Counted from the stretch's first letter, positions 8,985 to 18,441 are shown. The stretch: DNA of 64,000 bases from Methylomonas sp. LW13 (GCF_016865255.1 NZ_CP033381.1:1488001-1552000), one strand, 5' to 3'. Numbers and translations are program-made. The notes: a model not told the origin generated them from the sequence alone.

Positions 8985-9473
8985 TCACTCGCCGACACTC
9001 GCCAAAATTTTGTTGATCACAGTAGCCGAAATCCGAAAATCCGATCGGTGCAAAATTTCAAAAGCGGCTCGAGCAGACGAAATCAAACCTTGTTTTTTGG
9101 CCTGTCCGATGACGGCGGCAGTACCGACGACCTGGAGTTGATATTCTTTGGCCACAGCCCGGCCGGCACGTTCGTCCATGATCAGCAAATAATTTTGGGG
9201 TGACGATAGCGCGATGTTGATGCAATCCGTTTCACCAGCGTCCAGATCAATGTCTAAACAAGGTGTGATGGATTCATGCCATACCGTTAGCCAACCCGAA
9301 TCGAATGCGTGAGCTAGGGCTTGTTCACCCGGTGCCGATTTGCCTGGTAACACTTCTTGTTTAACCGATTCGGGCACGAAAACCTGGCCAAATAACTGGG
9401 GCAGCCAGATTAAACCCTCCACCAACGCCAGTCCGATCAATGGACTGGCATCGACAATGACTTTTTTGGTCAT
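8985..9473 (-). CDS. DUF3368 PIN-like toxin
   Basis: A 162-residue protein with PIN-like features: VIVDASPLIGLA at the N-terminus (Asp8), Glu near residue 80 within DAGETDCINIAL, and IMDERAGRAVAKEY near residue 100. These fit DUF3368 proteins, PIN-fold RNases predicted as toxins of UPF0175 antitoxins. The upstream gene on the same strand encodes such an antitoxin and ends 6 bp before this start. The pair probably stabilises the conjugative element. Confidence 0.8.
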   Translation of the reverse strand: MTKKVIVDASPLIGLALVEGLIWLPQLFGQVFVPESVKQEVLPGKSAPGEQALAHAFDSGWLTVWHESITPCLDIDLDAGETDCINIALSSPQNYLLIMDERAGRAVAKEYQLQVVGTAAVIGQAKKQGLISSARAAFEILHRSDFRISATVINKILASVGE

Positions 9474-9479
9474 CCGCGA

Positions 9480-9824
9480 TCAGGCTTGGTTGAGCCACTG
9501 GTCCAGAGTGTCCAAATCATCCTTGACTTCATCAGTCGTTTGATCGATGACGGAAATACCCAGGCGCGAGACGTGCGCAATAAAGTTTGCCAACGGCATA
9601 TCGGCCAGTTTAGCGGAGCGGGCAAGGGACAGGTTACCGTCCTTGAAAAGTGCCGTTGCCAAGGCTTTACGCACGCCCGGCATTCCAATGATTTTGGCGG
9701 CTTTGAGGCCGACCATCACCGCGTCCGGTTCGTTTCGATTCATAACCAGGACCATATCCTCGTGAGCCATGCGCAACGCTTCGCTGGGGTTGTTCTTTAG
9801 ACCGCTGACATTGACCGTTTTCAT
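9480..9824 (-). CDS. UPF0175-type antitoxin
   Basis: A 114-residue protein. The N-terminal half (MKTVNVSGLKNNPSEALR) resembles Phd/YefM-type antitoxin DNA-binding domains. The second half, with GNLSLARSAKLADMPLANFI, is a UPF0175 helix-turn-helix-like segment. This two-part antitoxin commonly precedes DUF3368 toxins. It is the first gene of the pair, 6 bp ahead of the toxin, and probably represses its own promoter in the AT-rich gap 9825-9956. Confidence 0.78.
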   Translation of the reverse strand: MKTVNVSGLKNNPSEALRMAHEDMVLVMNRNEPDAVMVGLKAAKIIGMPGVRKALATALFKDGNLSLARSAKLADMPLANFIAHVSRLGISVIDQTTDEVKDDLDTLDQWLNQA

Positions 9825-9956
9825 AGTCTGATTACATAGGAAGATTGGGTAGGTGGATTATAATCCTCTAAATGAAAATTGCTGCATAAAATTGTCTCCC
9901 TGGACAATGAATCGACACCCATACGGCCACAACAACTTTACTCCGAGGATCAACTA

Positions 9957-10505
9957 CTAGGTGTTGATTATGGTTTTAGAGATTTGGTTTAACACGCACA
10001 TCTGACAGACCTGCTGGTATTTGCAACCATGAATGATCAGATAGGGCGTATGGCAGGTCGTACAGTAAGGTAATTCAGCGAGTCCGTCTCTCAGGGCTTC
10101 GACGATAATCCAGGCTTCATCGAAATTTGCTGGCCGTATGCGGCCAAACGGTCGGCGTTCTTGGATATGGCTTGGATATAATGCGCAAAAAGTATCCCAG
10201 GCAAATACCATGGCATTCAGGTCGATTTCCGCCCTGATAGCGCCTGAGCAAGCGCTTCGATAGATTGAAGCAAATAGGGCCATGTAAAGAAACGACTCGC
10301 GTGACTGCGGCATTGCCGTAATACTGGGGACCAGTCCCGCCACTGGGCTTTCGCGGTGCAGCGAAAAGTAAAGGTTACACAAGTCTTTAGGACGCAGGGT
10401 TTTGATGGCCCGGCTGGCCAATTTTGTACGCAACTTTCGTTTCAGTAATTGATAGGCCCAATACTGATCTTTGAGTCGAGCAGCAAAAGCGCAATGGTTG
10501 CTCAT
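9957..10505 (-). CDS. FlhC/SetC-like transcriptional activator
   Basis: 182 residues when started at ATG 10505, which overlaps the stop of the upstream FlhD-like gene as ATGA; a longer frame to 10643 is unlikely. The C-terminal part has the FlhC signature RPANFDEAWIIVEALRDG followed by CTTCHTPYLI and a later CxxC, the four cysteines that bind zinc in FlhC. Close homologues on conjugative elements are SetC (SXT/R391) and AcaC (IncA/C), which with their D partner switch on transfer genes. No flagellar gene is nearby, so an element activator is more likely than flagellar FlhC. Confidence 0.8.
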   Translation of the reverse strand: MSNHCAFAARLKDQYWAYQLLKRKLRTKLASRAIKTLRPKDLCNLYFSLHRESPVAGLVPSITAMPQSRESFLYMALFASIYRSACSGAIRAEIDLNAMVFAWDTFCALYPSHIQERRPFGRIRPANFDEAWIIVEALRDGLAELPYCTTCHTPYLIIHGCKYQQVCQMCVLNQISKTIINT

Positions 10506-10813
10506 GACTCTGGTGAATGGGAGGATAATAGCGTCAGGAGCTCGACAGCCCTTGCGGCGAGTGCATCGGGGGCTACGGTTTTTTGGACGTCTAGGAATTT
10601 GCTCCATTTGTGGGGATTGAAACGAGGAACAAAGGTTAGGCAATCACTTCGAGCCAGAATCTTTAATTGTTCGAGCGGCATCTTTCTGAGCAACGACACC
10701 GCTTCGGTCGTGAGACCTAAGCAGAACATGGCTTTCTGTTCACTTTCGGAAAAAATTAAGGATTGAGCGACGATGAGGTAGTCGAGATTGAGTTTGTATA
10801 GATTCTCATCCAT
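10502..10813 (-). CDS. FlhD/SetD-like transcriptional activator
   Basis: A 103-residue all-helical protein with the FlhD pattern: NLDYLIVAQSLIF, then a helix-turn-helix-like CLGLTTEAVSLLRKM and a C-terminal helical region. The ATG at 10813 has a GAGG site 8 nt upstream. It overlaps the FlhC-like gene by 4 bp, the setD-setC/acaD-acaC arrangement. The D4C2 complex would bind upstream of tra operons. Family assignment is from sequence pattern; the ICE role is inferred from context. Confidence 0.78.
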   Translation of the reverse strand: MDENLYKLNLDYLIVAQSLIFSESEQKAMFCLGLTTEAVSLLRKMPLEQLKILARSDCLTFVPRFNPHKWSKFLDVQKTVAPDALAARAVELLTLLSSHSPES

Positions 10814-10831
10814 TCTGGAATCCTCTATTGG

Positions 10832-11488
10832 CTAAAGAATCGCTCTGATTTGATTCGCCAAGGCGATCACTTTTTGTCCGTACTGAATGGCTGCAGGCTC
10901 GTTTTTCCAGCTGTAATATCGGCCGATACCATGAGCGAGATTGTCTGGCACCGATTGGATGGCCTCTGAGAGTAGGCTAGCGCCGATTTCGAGATTGGTG
11001 CTCGGGATCAAGAGTTGTTCGGGTTTCGCAACTCGGTGGCCATGCCATCGCAGATTCACTTGCATGATGCCGACGTCGATATTACGCTTGCCCTGATCCA
11101 ACATTTCATTAAGTAAAGTTTCAGCCTCCTGCTGACTGTTAGGAATAAAGGCGTTGCCCGCGTTATTGATGGCCCAAGGCCAGGGCATGACACGATTCTG
11201 TTCACCGTTTTTTCGCGATTCCGTGAGCGCAACGGCATACAGAATATAGGGGTCAATACGATGCCTTCGGGCTATTTGCCACCATAGCGTGTGTTGTAAT
11301 TTGGTGTTAGATGTTGCGGTGTGTTGGCTGTTGCCATTCGTTTGAATAGAATCAGCAGCCAATGATTCCATTGGTTGGCTGATGATGCAAAGGCCACCGA
11401 TCATGCCAATCCAAAGATGCTTAATAGCGGGTTGGGTTGAAACGCCAGAGGATTTAAACTCTTGATTTTTTATGTGAATAATGAACAT
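10832..11488 (-). CDS. Lytic transglycosylase-like protein (conjugation-associated)
   Basis: A 218-residue exported protein with a hydrophobic segment near residues 24-40 ending in SLAAD, then an SLT-type lysozyme fold. The catalytic glutamate lies in ILYAVALTESRK near residue 92, and GIMQVNLRWHG near 138 is the usual GxxQvn motif. Such enzymes open peptidoglycan for T4SS assembly. It lies 18 bp upstream of the SetD-like gene on the same strand, matching the slt-setDC neighbourhood of SXT-type elements. Confidence 0.82.
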   Translation of the reverse strand: MFIIHIKNQEFKSSGVSTQPAIKHLWIGMIGGLCIISQPMESLAADSIQTNGNSQHTATSNTKLQHTLWWQIARRHRIDPYILYAVALTESRKNGEQNRVMPWPWAINNAGNAFIPNSQQEAETLLNEMLDQGKRNIDVGIMQVNLRWHGHRVAKPEQLLIPSTNLEIGASLLSEAIQSVPDNLAHGIGRYYSWKNEPAAIQYGQKVIALANQIRAIL

Positions 11489-11520
11489 TATCAGCTCGCC
11501 GTTTTGGTCTTGAGGCGAGT

Positions 11521-11712
11521 TTACGATGTTGCCAAAAATTCTATAAGTTCGAAAAACCTCTCTTTTAGCTGTTTTTCGCCGACCCTCTGAGTTTGGCCTT
11601 GCTTGATCTTATGATCGGAAGGAATGTGATGACTTGGGTGAGCAGATGGTGGCTGAGGTTTATGTGTACCACCAAGAATATTTTTATGGCGCGATTTTTG
11701 GTTTAGTGACAT
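11521..11712 (-). CDS. Small basic hypothetical protein
   Basis: A 63-residue frame from ATG 11712 ending 32 bp before the transglycosylase gene on the same strand. It is basic, with a proline/histidine-rich middle (KPQPPSAHPSHH) and a helical C-terminus (EKQLKERFFELIEFLA). No convincing ribosome site is visible, and the longer frame to 11850 overlaps the Fic gene. It could be a real element gene or chance. I do not recognise a family. Confidence 0.35.
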   Translation of the reverse strand: MSLNQKSRHKNILGGTHKPQPPSAHPSHHIPSDHKIKQGQTQRVGEKQLKERFFELIEFLATS

Positions 11713-11757
11713 ATTAAGTGGCGCAATAAAGTAAATCGCGACACCAAAAAACAAATC

Positions 11758-13173
11758 ATGCCAAAAACAGTCCCAACAGAAGAGCTGGATCGAGTCGAGA
11801 AGTTGATTGCCCAATATCCTGAAGGTATAGGTGTGAAAGACATTGCGCAACAGCTAGACTTTGAAATCAAGGGGCGTACTTTGCAACGCCGTTTGGCCAC
11901 ATTGGTAGCAGAGCGCCGCATTTTTAGTAAAGGCGAAGGGCGTGCTCTGAAATATAAGATTGCAAAGCCTGGTCAGGGTGTCGACTCGGTTAGTGTCGTT
12001 GACGGTTCGATCCGGCAATTCGTTGACGAAGTCTATATTCCCATTTCGCCGGAAGGCGAAGAGATTAAGTCCTTTATTCGTCAACCTAGGACTCAACGAT
12101 CTCCCGTCAGCTATCAACCCGATTTCCTTGGGCAGTACTATCCAAACAACACCTATTATTTACCGGCCGGGTTGCGTGAACAATTGCATGCCTTGGGTCG
12201 GTCGCCGGCTGAACAAACCCCGGCAGGCACATTTGCTCGTGACATTCTGAATCGCTTGCTTATTGATTTATCATGGGCTTCATCCCGATTAGAAGGCAAT
12301 ACCTATAGCCGTCTGGATACCGAACGTCTGATCGAATTCGGACAGGCCGCTGAAGGTAAGGATGTCATGGAAACCCAGATGATCCTCAATCACAAGTCGG
12401 CCATTGAATATTTGGTACGCGATACTGAGCATGCCGGCGTTACAGCAGAAACCATTGTTGCCTTACATGCTTTTTTATCGGATGGTTTGTTGGCGGACCC
12501 GATGAGTTGTGGGCGTCTACGCAATCGGGCGGTCGATATCGGGGGCAGCGTTTATTTGCCGATTGCGATGCCGCAACGGATTGAGGAGTTGTTCGGGATT
12601 GTCATGACTATGGCGGCTGAAATCAACGATCCGTTTGAACAATCATTTTTCCTAATGGTGCATTTGCCCTACTTGCAACCCTTCGAAGACGTCAATAAAC
12701 GGGTTTCGCGGTTGGCGGCCAATATCCCGCTGATTCAGCACAACCTCTGTCCACTGTCCTTTATCGATGTGCCTCAACAGGCTTACGTGGACGCGGCCCT
12801 CGGAGTCTATGAGCTGAATCGAATTGAATTGTTGAGAGATGTCTACATCTGGGCTTACGAGCGATCTTGCCAGCAATACGTTGCCGTGCAGCAGCAGCTC
12901 GTACCGCCGGATATCGTTCGATTACGTTATAGAAACGAACTGGCTGAAGTGATACGAGCCATTGTCCGGGAGGGGCTGGCGACCGATGAAGCATCGATCA
13001 TGTCAGGTATTCCGGATTCAGTGTCTTCAGAAGACAAGCAGCGCTTCATTGTTTTAATACAAAACGAACTTAAAACTCTGCATGCGGGAAATGCAATTCG
13101 TTTTGGATTGCGTCCTCTGGAGTTTTCAGTATGGCGGGAAAAAGGAATAAAGGTCAGTGATCGAACTGAATAA
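11758..13173 (+). CDS. Fic-domain protein with degenerate catalytic motif
   Basis: A 471-residue protein. Residues 1-75 look like a winged-helix domain (LIAQYPEGIGVKDIAQQL). An inhibitory-type motif SSRLEGN near residue 178 precedes the Fic core. The active-site loop near residues 305-316 reads QPFEDVNKRVSR, where the usual motif is HPFxDGNGRxxR: the catalytic His is Gln and both glycines are replaced. Canonical Fic enzymes AMPylate targets, so this one is probably inactive for that or uses another chemistry. A winged-helix C-terminal part follows. It lies between conjugation genes and the integrase, divergent from both. Confidence 0.8.
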   Translation: MPKTVPTEELDRVEKLIAQYPEGIGVKDIAQQLDFEIKGRTLQRRLATLVAERRIFSKGEGRALKYKIAKPGQGVDSVSVVDGSIRQFVDEVYIPISPEGEEIKSFIRQPRTQRSPVSYQPDFLGQYYPNNTYYLPAGLREQLHALGRSPAEQTPAGTFARDILNRLLIDLSWASSRLEGNTYSRLDTERLIEFGQAAEGKDVMETQMILNHKSAIEYLVRDTEHAGVTAETIVALHAFLSDGLLADPMSCGRLRNRAVDIGGSVYLPIAMPQRIEELFGIVMTMAAEINDPFEQSFFLMVHLPYLQPFEDVNKRVSRLAANIPLIQHNLCPLSFIDVPQQAYVDAALGVYELNRIELLRDVYIWAYERSCQQYVAVQQQLVPPDIVRLRYRNELAEVIRAIVREGLATDEASIMSGIPDSVSSEDKQRFIVLIQNELKTLHAGNAIRFGLRPLEFSVWREKGIKVSDRTE

Positions 13174-13216
13174 AAAAATAATTATGGTTAAATTGTATTA
13201 GATCCAATAAAAATCA

Positions 13217-14410
13217 TCAGAAGGTATTTTTATCTGCAGTCAACTCGATTAGGTGGGTTTCCCATTTTAATAAGGCGTTTCGTTTTTCCTGTAAGTAATC
13301 ATATCTATCATAATGTTTTGAACTTACATCATTTAAAGCATGATTTTGTATCCTATCCCTGATGCTTTTCTCTATGCCAATTTCTCCCATACGAGTTTTT
13401 ACTGTTCTCCTTAAATCTCTCGGTGTAAAAGTATCTATACTGCTTATTCGAGTTATGGCGTGAGCCAAAGATGTTTTATGAATCGTTTTTTCTTCATTAT
13501 ATCTACTTGGAAATAGATATTCAGAATTTCCAGAATACGGCCATAGTTCATTAAGTAATTTTTTTGCTAATGGAGTGATTGGCAATACCAGCCAGCGTTC
13601 GTTTTTTACGCGCTCTGGCGGGGCACTCCAAATCATGGAATCAAAATCAAACTCATGTTTCATTGCACCACAGAGCTCCCAAGAACGGCAGCCATATAGG
13701 AGTAATAATTTTGTAGCTAGATGGAATTGCTCATGAACGCATGTTTCGTTCCAAAGCACTTTGATTTCGGCAAATGATAACGCTCTTTCTCCAGCTACTT
13801 CGGCACTTGTGTCTTTTGGAATTGCATCGACAGGGTTGGTTTGTATTTGAAAGGTAAAATCATTTGATAGGTTTTTGGGATCGTTATCGTGATAAACCCC
13901 TAATTCAAATGCCCTTCTTAAGTAAGATCGAATTCGATTAGCCTGAACATTCGAACCTCGCGAAATAATTGTGTAAAGTATTTTCCTTATATGGGCTGGT
14001 GTTACGTCTTTGGCTTGTAAGTCTAAAATATCTTTACAGTTGTAATGGAGATCGGCCTCGACCTTTTCGAAGGTTCGTTTACCAGAATCAACCATGTGCT
14101 TGATGTAGTAGTCAAACAAATCAGCTACGCTGCCATGCCTTAGCTCGATGCGGGCTTGAGGGTCAATTCCTCGATCAATATCCCGCCTCAGTTCACGACA
14201 TCTATCCCTAGCCTCAGATAAGGTAACCGATGGATATCGTCCTAGACTCGTAAACTTTTGTTTACCATCTGAACCTGCATACTGAATAAAAAAGGTCACA
14301 CTTCCCGCTGGAGTGACTTTGACACCAAAGCCTTTATCAGGCCCTTTTTCATAGAGTCTATATGCCGATGGTTTTGCCTTAAGCCCTTTGATTGATTTGT
14401 CAGTAAACAT
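13217..14410 (-). CDS. int: P4-type tyrosine recombinase (ICE integrase)
   Basis: A 397-residue protein. The N-terminal part is the DUF4102 arm-binding domain (FGVKVTPAGSVTFFIQY, SLGRYPSVTLSEAR), the middle a core-binding domain, and the C-terminal part the catalytic domain with GCRSWEL (Arg near 240), TPRDLRRT near 333, a later NH pair and HYDRYDYL with the tyrosine near 370. These enzymes insert islands into tRNA 3' ends. The gene starts 153 bp from a tRNA-Asn 3' fragment, as expected of an integrase next to its attachment site. It is AT-richer than the flanking chromosome. Confidence 0.92.
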   Translation of the reverse strand: MFTDKSIKGLKAKPSAYRLYEKGPDKGFGVKVTPAGSVTFFIQYAGSDGKQKFTSLGRYPSVTLSEARDRCRELRRDIDRGIDPQARIELRHGSVADLFDYYIKHMVDSGKRTFEKVEADLHYNCKDILDLQAKDVTPAHIRKILYTIISRGSNVQANRIRSYLRRAFELGVYHDNDPKNLSNDFTFQIQTNPVDAIPKDTSAEVAGERALSFAEIKVLWNETCVHEQFHLATKLLLLYGCRSWELCGAMKHEFDFDSMIWSAPPERVKNERWLVLPITPLAKKLLNELWPYSGNSEYLFPSRYNEEKTIHKTSLAHAITRISSIDTFTPRDLRRTVKTRMGEIGIEKSIRDRIQNHALNDVSSKHYDRYDYLQEKRNALLKWETHLIELTADKNTF

Positions 14411-14563
14411 GATTTCGTGGTCACTTTATGGTCACTTGAATTCCGCAACATAAGGTTGCAGGTTGAAACAACCATGAACGGATGATGGTATAAAGTTCAA
14501 TATAATCGGGCATTTAGGACTATTCTGCAACATACAGAAATACGTGGTAACATACTTTTTAGC

Positions 14564-14610
14564 GACTGTTAATCACTAGGTCGGCGGTTCGAGCCCGTCC
14601 GGGGGAGCCA
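14564..14610 (+). other. Attachment site: tRNA-Asn 3' fragment
   Basis: These 47 bases match the anticodon-stem-to-CCA part of a bacterial tRNA-Asn: GACTGTTAATC carries the GTT anticodon, GGTTCGAGCCC is the T-arm and GGGGGAGCCA the acceptor 3' end. The 5' half of a tRNA (D-arm and 5' acceptor strand) is absent upstream, so this is not a full gene but the duplicated target left by integration. Its plus orientation means the element lies to the left and the intact tRNA at the distal left end. Exact ends of the identical core cannot be fixed without the other end. Confidence 0.85.
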
Positions 14611-14621
14611 AATAAATTAAG

Positions 14622-14651
14622 GCCTCACATCTAAATGTGGGGCTTTTTTTT
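14622..14651 (+). terminator. Rho-independent terminator behind att site
   Basis: GCCTCACAT (14622-14630), a CTAA loop and ATGTGGGGC (14635-14643) form a 9-bp stem with one G-T pair, followed by eight T residues (14644-14651). It sits 11 bp after the tRNA-Asn CCA end and is probably the original terminator of that tRNA, left behind on the chromosome side. The remaining bases to 14875 show no gene I can support. Confidence 0.75.
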
Positions 14652-14875
14652 GCCCGCGCCGGCCCTCCGCTGATCCGAGGGGCGTCTAGCTTCATCCAGT
14701 TCTGTCTATCTGATTCGAATATCCAAATTCGGTTTGGAATCAGATCAGCAACCCATTCAACTTGAAATCGACCTACTGATAAAATCCAGGGCAAGGATTT
14801 TTTAATGGGTTTGATAGACTATTACCCATCGGACGCCGTTTCCAATTAATTCTAAGATAGGGAAAGTCACCAAAA

Positions 14876-17299
14876 ATGAGCTACAACGAAGCTGAAACCC
14901 GTTATTGGTTGATCGATCCCGTTCTGCGCGATAAAGGCTACGACGACGACGGCAAACTAAAATTGGAAACACCCGCACCGGTGGAAGCGATCGGCCACAA
15001 AGGTCGCAGACGCCCCGGCGGCGGTCGCACTGATTATCTACTTTGCGTACAAACGCCCGATGCCACCAAACCGCTCCCCGTCGGTGTGCTGGAAGCGAAA
15101 AAGGAAGAGGCCGACCCGCTGCAAGGCATGCAGCAAGCCAAGGCCTACGCGGAATGCAGTCGCTTTCATGTGCAATACGTATTTGCCACCAACGGCCATC
15201 GTTATGGTGAGTTTGATAAAACTACCGGCTTGCAAACCGGGCCGCATGCGTTCAAAGAACACTTTCCAACGCACACCGCGCTAACCCAGCGCTACCTCAA
15301 CGACACCGGCATCGACCTGCATAAACCGGAAGCGGCGCTGTTGTTCACCGCCGACAGCAAAGCCTATCCCAAGAGCCGCTATTACCAGGATGCCGCGATT
15401 CGCGCCGTGTTCGAGAAGATCCTGCATTGCGAACGGGCACTAAAGCCGTGTCGTGTTTTGCTGGCACTGGCCACCGGCGCGGGTAAAACGGTGATTGCCG
15501 CCAACTTGCTGTGGCGCCTGCAACAAGCCCAACGCCTGACCAAGCCGGCATTATTTTTGTGCGACCGCGACGAACTGCGCACCCAAGGCTATAACAAACT
15601 GAAAGCAGCCTTTGGCGATAGCGCCCGCATCGTCGAAACCGCCAGCGGACAAAACGCCGCCAAAAACGCCCGCGTGCATATCGCCACCTATCAAACCTTG
15701 GGTTTGGATGACGAGGAATCCGGCGCCAGCAGTTTTTTAACCGACCACTATCCGCCCGACGCCTTCAGCGTCATCATCATTGACGAATGCCATCGCTCCG
15801 CCTGGGGCCGTTGGTCGGAAGTCTTGCTGCGTAATCCTAACGCGGTGCAAATCGGCTTGACCGCCACGCCGCGCCAGTTGCGCGAATCCAAACAGCAAAC
15901 CGCCGACGATGCCGCCATCACCGCCAACAATCTCAAATACTTCGGCGAACCGGTCTACGAATACACCTTGATTCAAGCGCAAGAAGACGGCTACCTCGCC
16001 GCCTGCGAAATCGTCAAACGCCAGGCCAGTATCGACAACATCAGCTATACCAAGCAACAAATACTCGACCTCAAACCCACCGACCTTCGCACCGGCAAAC
16101 CCATTTGCGAGACGGATTTAAAAAAAGACCTCTACACCGCCAAAGACTTCGACGACGAAATCTTTATCGAGTTGCGCACCCCCACCATGTGCGCAGACTT
16201 GTTCGAGCAACTCTGCCGCCACGGCGGCCCCGAACAAAAAGTGATTATTTTCTGCACCCGCGACATTCATGCTGATCGCGTCGTGCAACAGATGAACAAC
16301 CTGTACAGCCGATGGTGCAAACAGCACGGCAAAACCCCGAAAGACCTGTACGCCTTTAAATGCACCAACAAAGGCGGCCGCGACCTGATCCAGCCCATGC
16401 GCGGCTCCGGCGAACGCGCTTTCATCGCTTGCACGGTCGATCTGCTGGCAACCGGCGTCGACATCGAACGCCTCAATGCCGTGGTGTTCTTCCGCTACCT
16501 GGAATCCAGCATCTTGTTTTACCAAATGGTCGGACGCGGCACCCGCATCGACGAAGACACCCAAAAATACAAATTTTGGCTCTACGACTACACCGGCGTC
16601 ACCGACTTATTCGGCACCGATTTCATCACCGCGAACAGCTCGGGCAAAAAGAAAAAATCGGGCGGCGATGATGAAGATGACGAGGATGACGACGGCGGTA
16701 ATGATGGCGATGGAGGACAAGGCCATCAACCCTCGGTAGCAGAGATCAAAGGCCAATACGTCAGTGTCACCCCGCAAGGCCGTTACATTCTGACCCGCCG
16801 CGACGGCCGGGACGTGCAAATCCCCAGCGACGAATACCGCCGGGAAATCCTGTAGCGCGTGGTGAGCGAAGCGCACGACCTCAACCAGTTTCGGCAATTG
16901 TGGATAGAAGCCAAAAAACGCCGGCAATTGATAGACCATCTGCTGGGCGACCATTACTCGCCGGAAGTACTGCGCGAACTGGAAGACATGCAGGATTTTG
17001 ACTATTACGACATCTTCGCCCACCACGGCTACCGCGCCCAAGCCTTGAAGCAGCCGCAACGCGGTCAGGCGTATATCGACAGCAATCAAGCCTGGTTCGA
17101 CACCATGCCAAGCGACAGCGCCATGGTGTTGCGCGGCTTTGGTCTGCAATTTGCGCTGGGCGGCACCGAAGCTTTGGAAACGCCGGCGCTGTGGGACGTG
17201 CCGGACATTCAGCAGGCGGGTGGTTTGGCGGCGTTGAAAAAATTGGGAAAACCGGTGGAGGTGATTTTGTTGGCTAAGGGAAGGTTGTTTGGGGTATGA
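14876..17299 (+). pseudogene. hsdR: Type I restriction subunit HsdR, in-frame stop
   Basis: The frame encodes about 807 residues but is broken by TAG at 16853-16855 after codon 659. The first part has the nuclease-like core PVGVLEAKKE near residue 70, helicase motif ATGAGKT near 200, DECH near 303, GLTATP near 327 and a late VGRGTR motif. The second part (16856-17299, same frame, no shift) is the C-terminal helical domain of the EcoEI type, which contacts the methylase. Without read-through the truncated protein would keep nuclease and motor but lose that C-terminal domain. A highly acidic, glycine-rich linker (residues about 590-620) lies just before the stop. hsdS overlaps its end by ATGA. 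Confidence 0.8.
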
Positions 17300-18441
17300 A
17301 TTTTCAGAAAGTTGATACTCTTTGCGAGTTGGTGAGAGGTAGCAGTCCGAGGCCCCAAGGTGACAAGCGATATTACGGAGGAAATGTACCAAGATTGATG
17401 GTTGAAGACGTTACTCGCGACGGGATGTATGTTGTACCAAAGGTGGATTTTTTGACCAACGAAGGTGCTAAGCTCAGTAGACCCATGCTAAAAGGAGACT
17501 TGACGATGGTTGTAAGCGGTTCTCCGGGGTTGCCTTCTATTTTAGATGTTGATGCTTGCATCCATGACGGGTTTGTGGGGTTCAGAAATTTAGATCAACG
17601 AAAAATTATTACTGAGTTTCTCTACTTTTGGTTTCTATTTCAGCTGGTTGAAACTGATAAACATGCAACAGGCGCTATATTCCGAAATTTAACCACAGAT
17701 CAAATAAAGAACTTCGATGTACCTATTATCGAAATAGAGAAACAGCATCAGGTCATAAAAAATCTCAAAACCCAACTAGCCGAAGTCGAAACCGCGCGGC
17801 AGGCTTTAGAAATCCAACAGCAAGAAATTGTCAAACTTGCCAATGCCTATATTCGCCAAAGCATCGAGCATTCCAAGGTTAGCGAATGCCCGTTAGGTGA
17901 TGTTCTGGATGAAGTGAAAAAGGGCATTGGTGAACGTTGGGCCGATTACCCGGTATTGGGTGCAACCCGTGACGGCTTGGCCCCGGCCAAGGAGCCGCCG
18001 GGCAAACAACCGCAACGTTATAAACCGGTTTTCTCCGGTACCGTGTTTTACAATCCAATGCGTATCCTGATCGGCTCGATTGCCTTTGTCGATGACGACG
18101 ATCAGCCCGGCATCACCAGCCCGGATTAAGTGGCGTTGCGGGGCAAGCCTGGGGTAGTCGACTCCCGCTGGTTTTATTACTGGCTACGTTCGCCTTACGG
18201 TGTGCAGTGCATCAATTCGCTGGCGCGCGGTGCAGTACGCGAACGGATGTTGTGTAATCGCCTTGCAGAAGGCTTCATTCAACTGCCACCGTATTCCGAG
18301 CAAGTCCGAATATCCGTTGCGCTGAAACAATTGCAACCGGTCAAGGCGGCCATTAAACAACAGCTTGACGACTTGAACAAAATCCCTGAACGGTTGCTGG
18401 CTAAGGCCTTCGATTTTAATCACGAAAGGAGATCGTCATGA
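17296..18441 (+). pseudogene. hsdS: Type I specificity subunit HsdS, in-frame stop
   Basis: The frame spans about 381 codons but contains TAA at 18127-18129. The reading frame continues unchanged after it with RGKPGVVDSRWFYYWLRS, typical second target-recognition-domain sequence; SPD followed by Tyr would be expected where the stop is. The first recognition domain (to about residue 150) is followed by a coiled-coil spacer (LKTQLAEVETARQALEIQ) and the truncated second domain. The first domain is visibly more AT-rich than the rest, suggesting exchange. Half-length HsdS proteins can sometimes dimerise and work, so function is uncertain. Confidence 0.8.

Noticed and set aside
14576-14794. Minus-strand frame ending APPDGLEPPT
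   Set aside because: This is the reverse translation of the tRNA-Asn 3' end and its terminator, a well-known chance frame.
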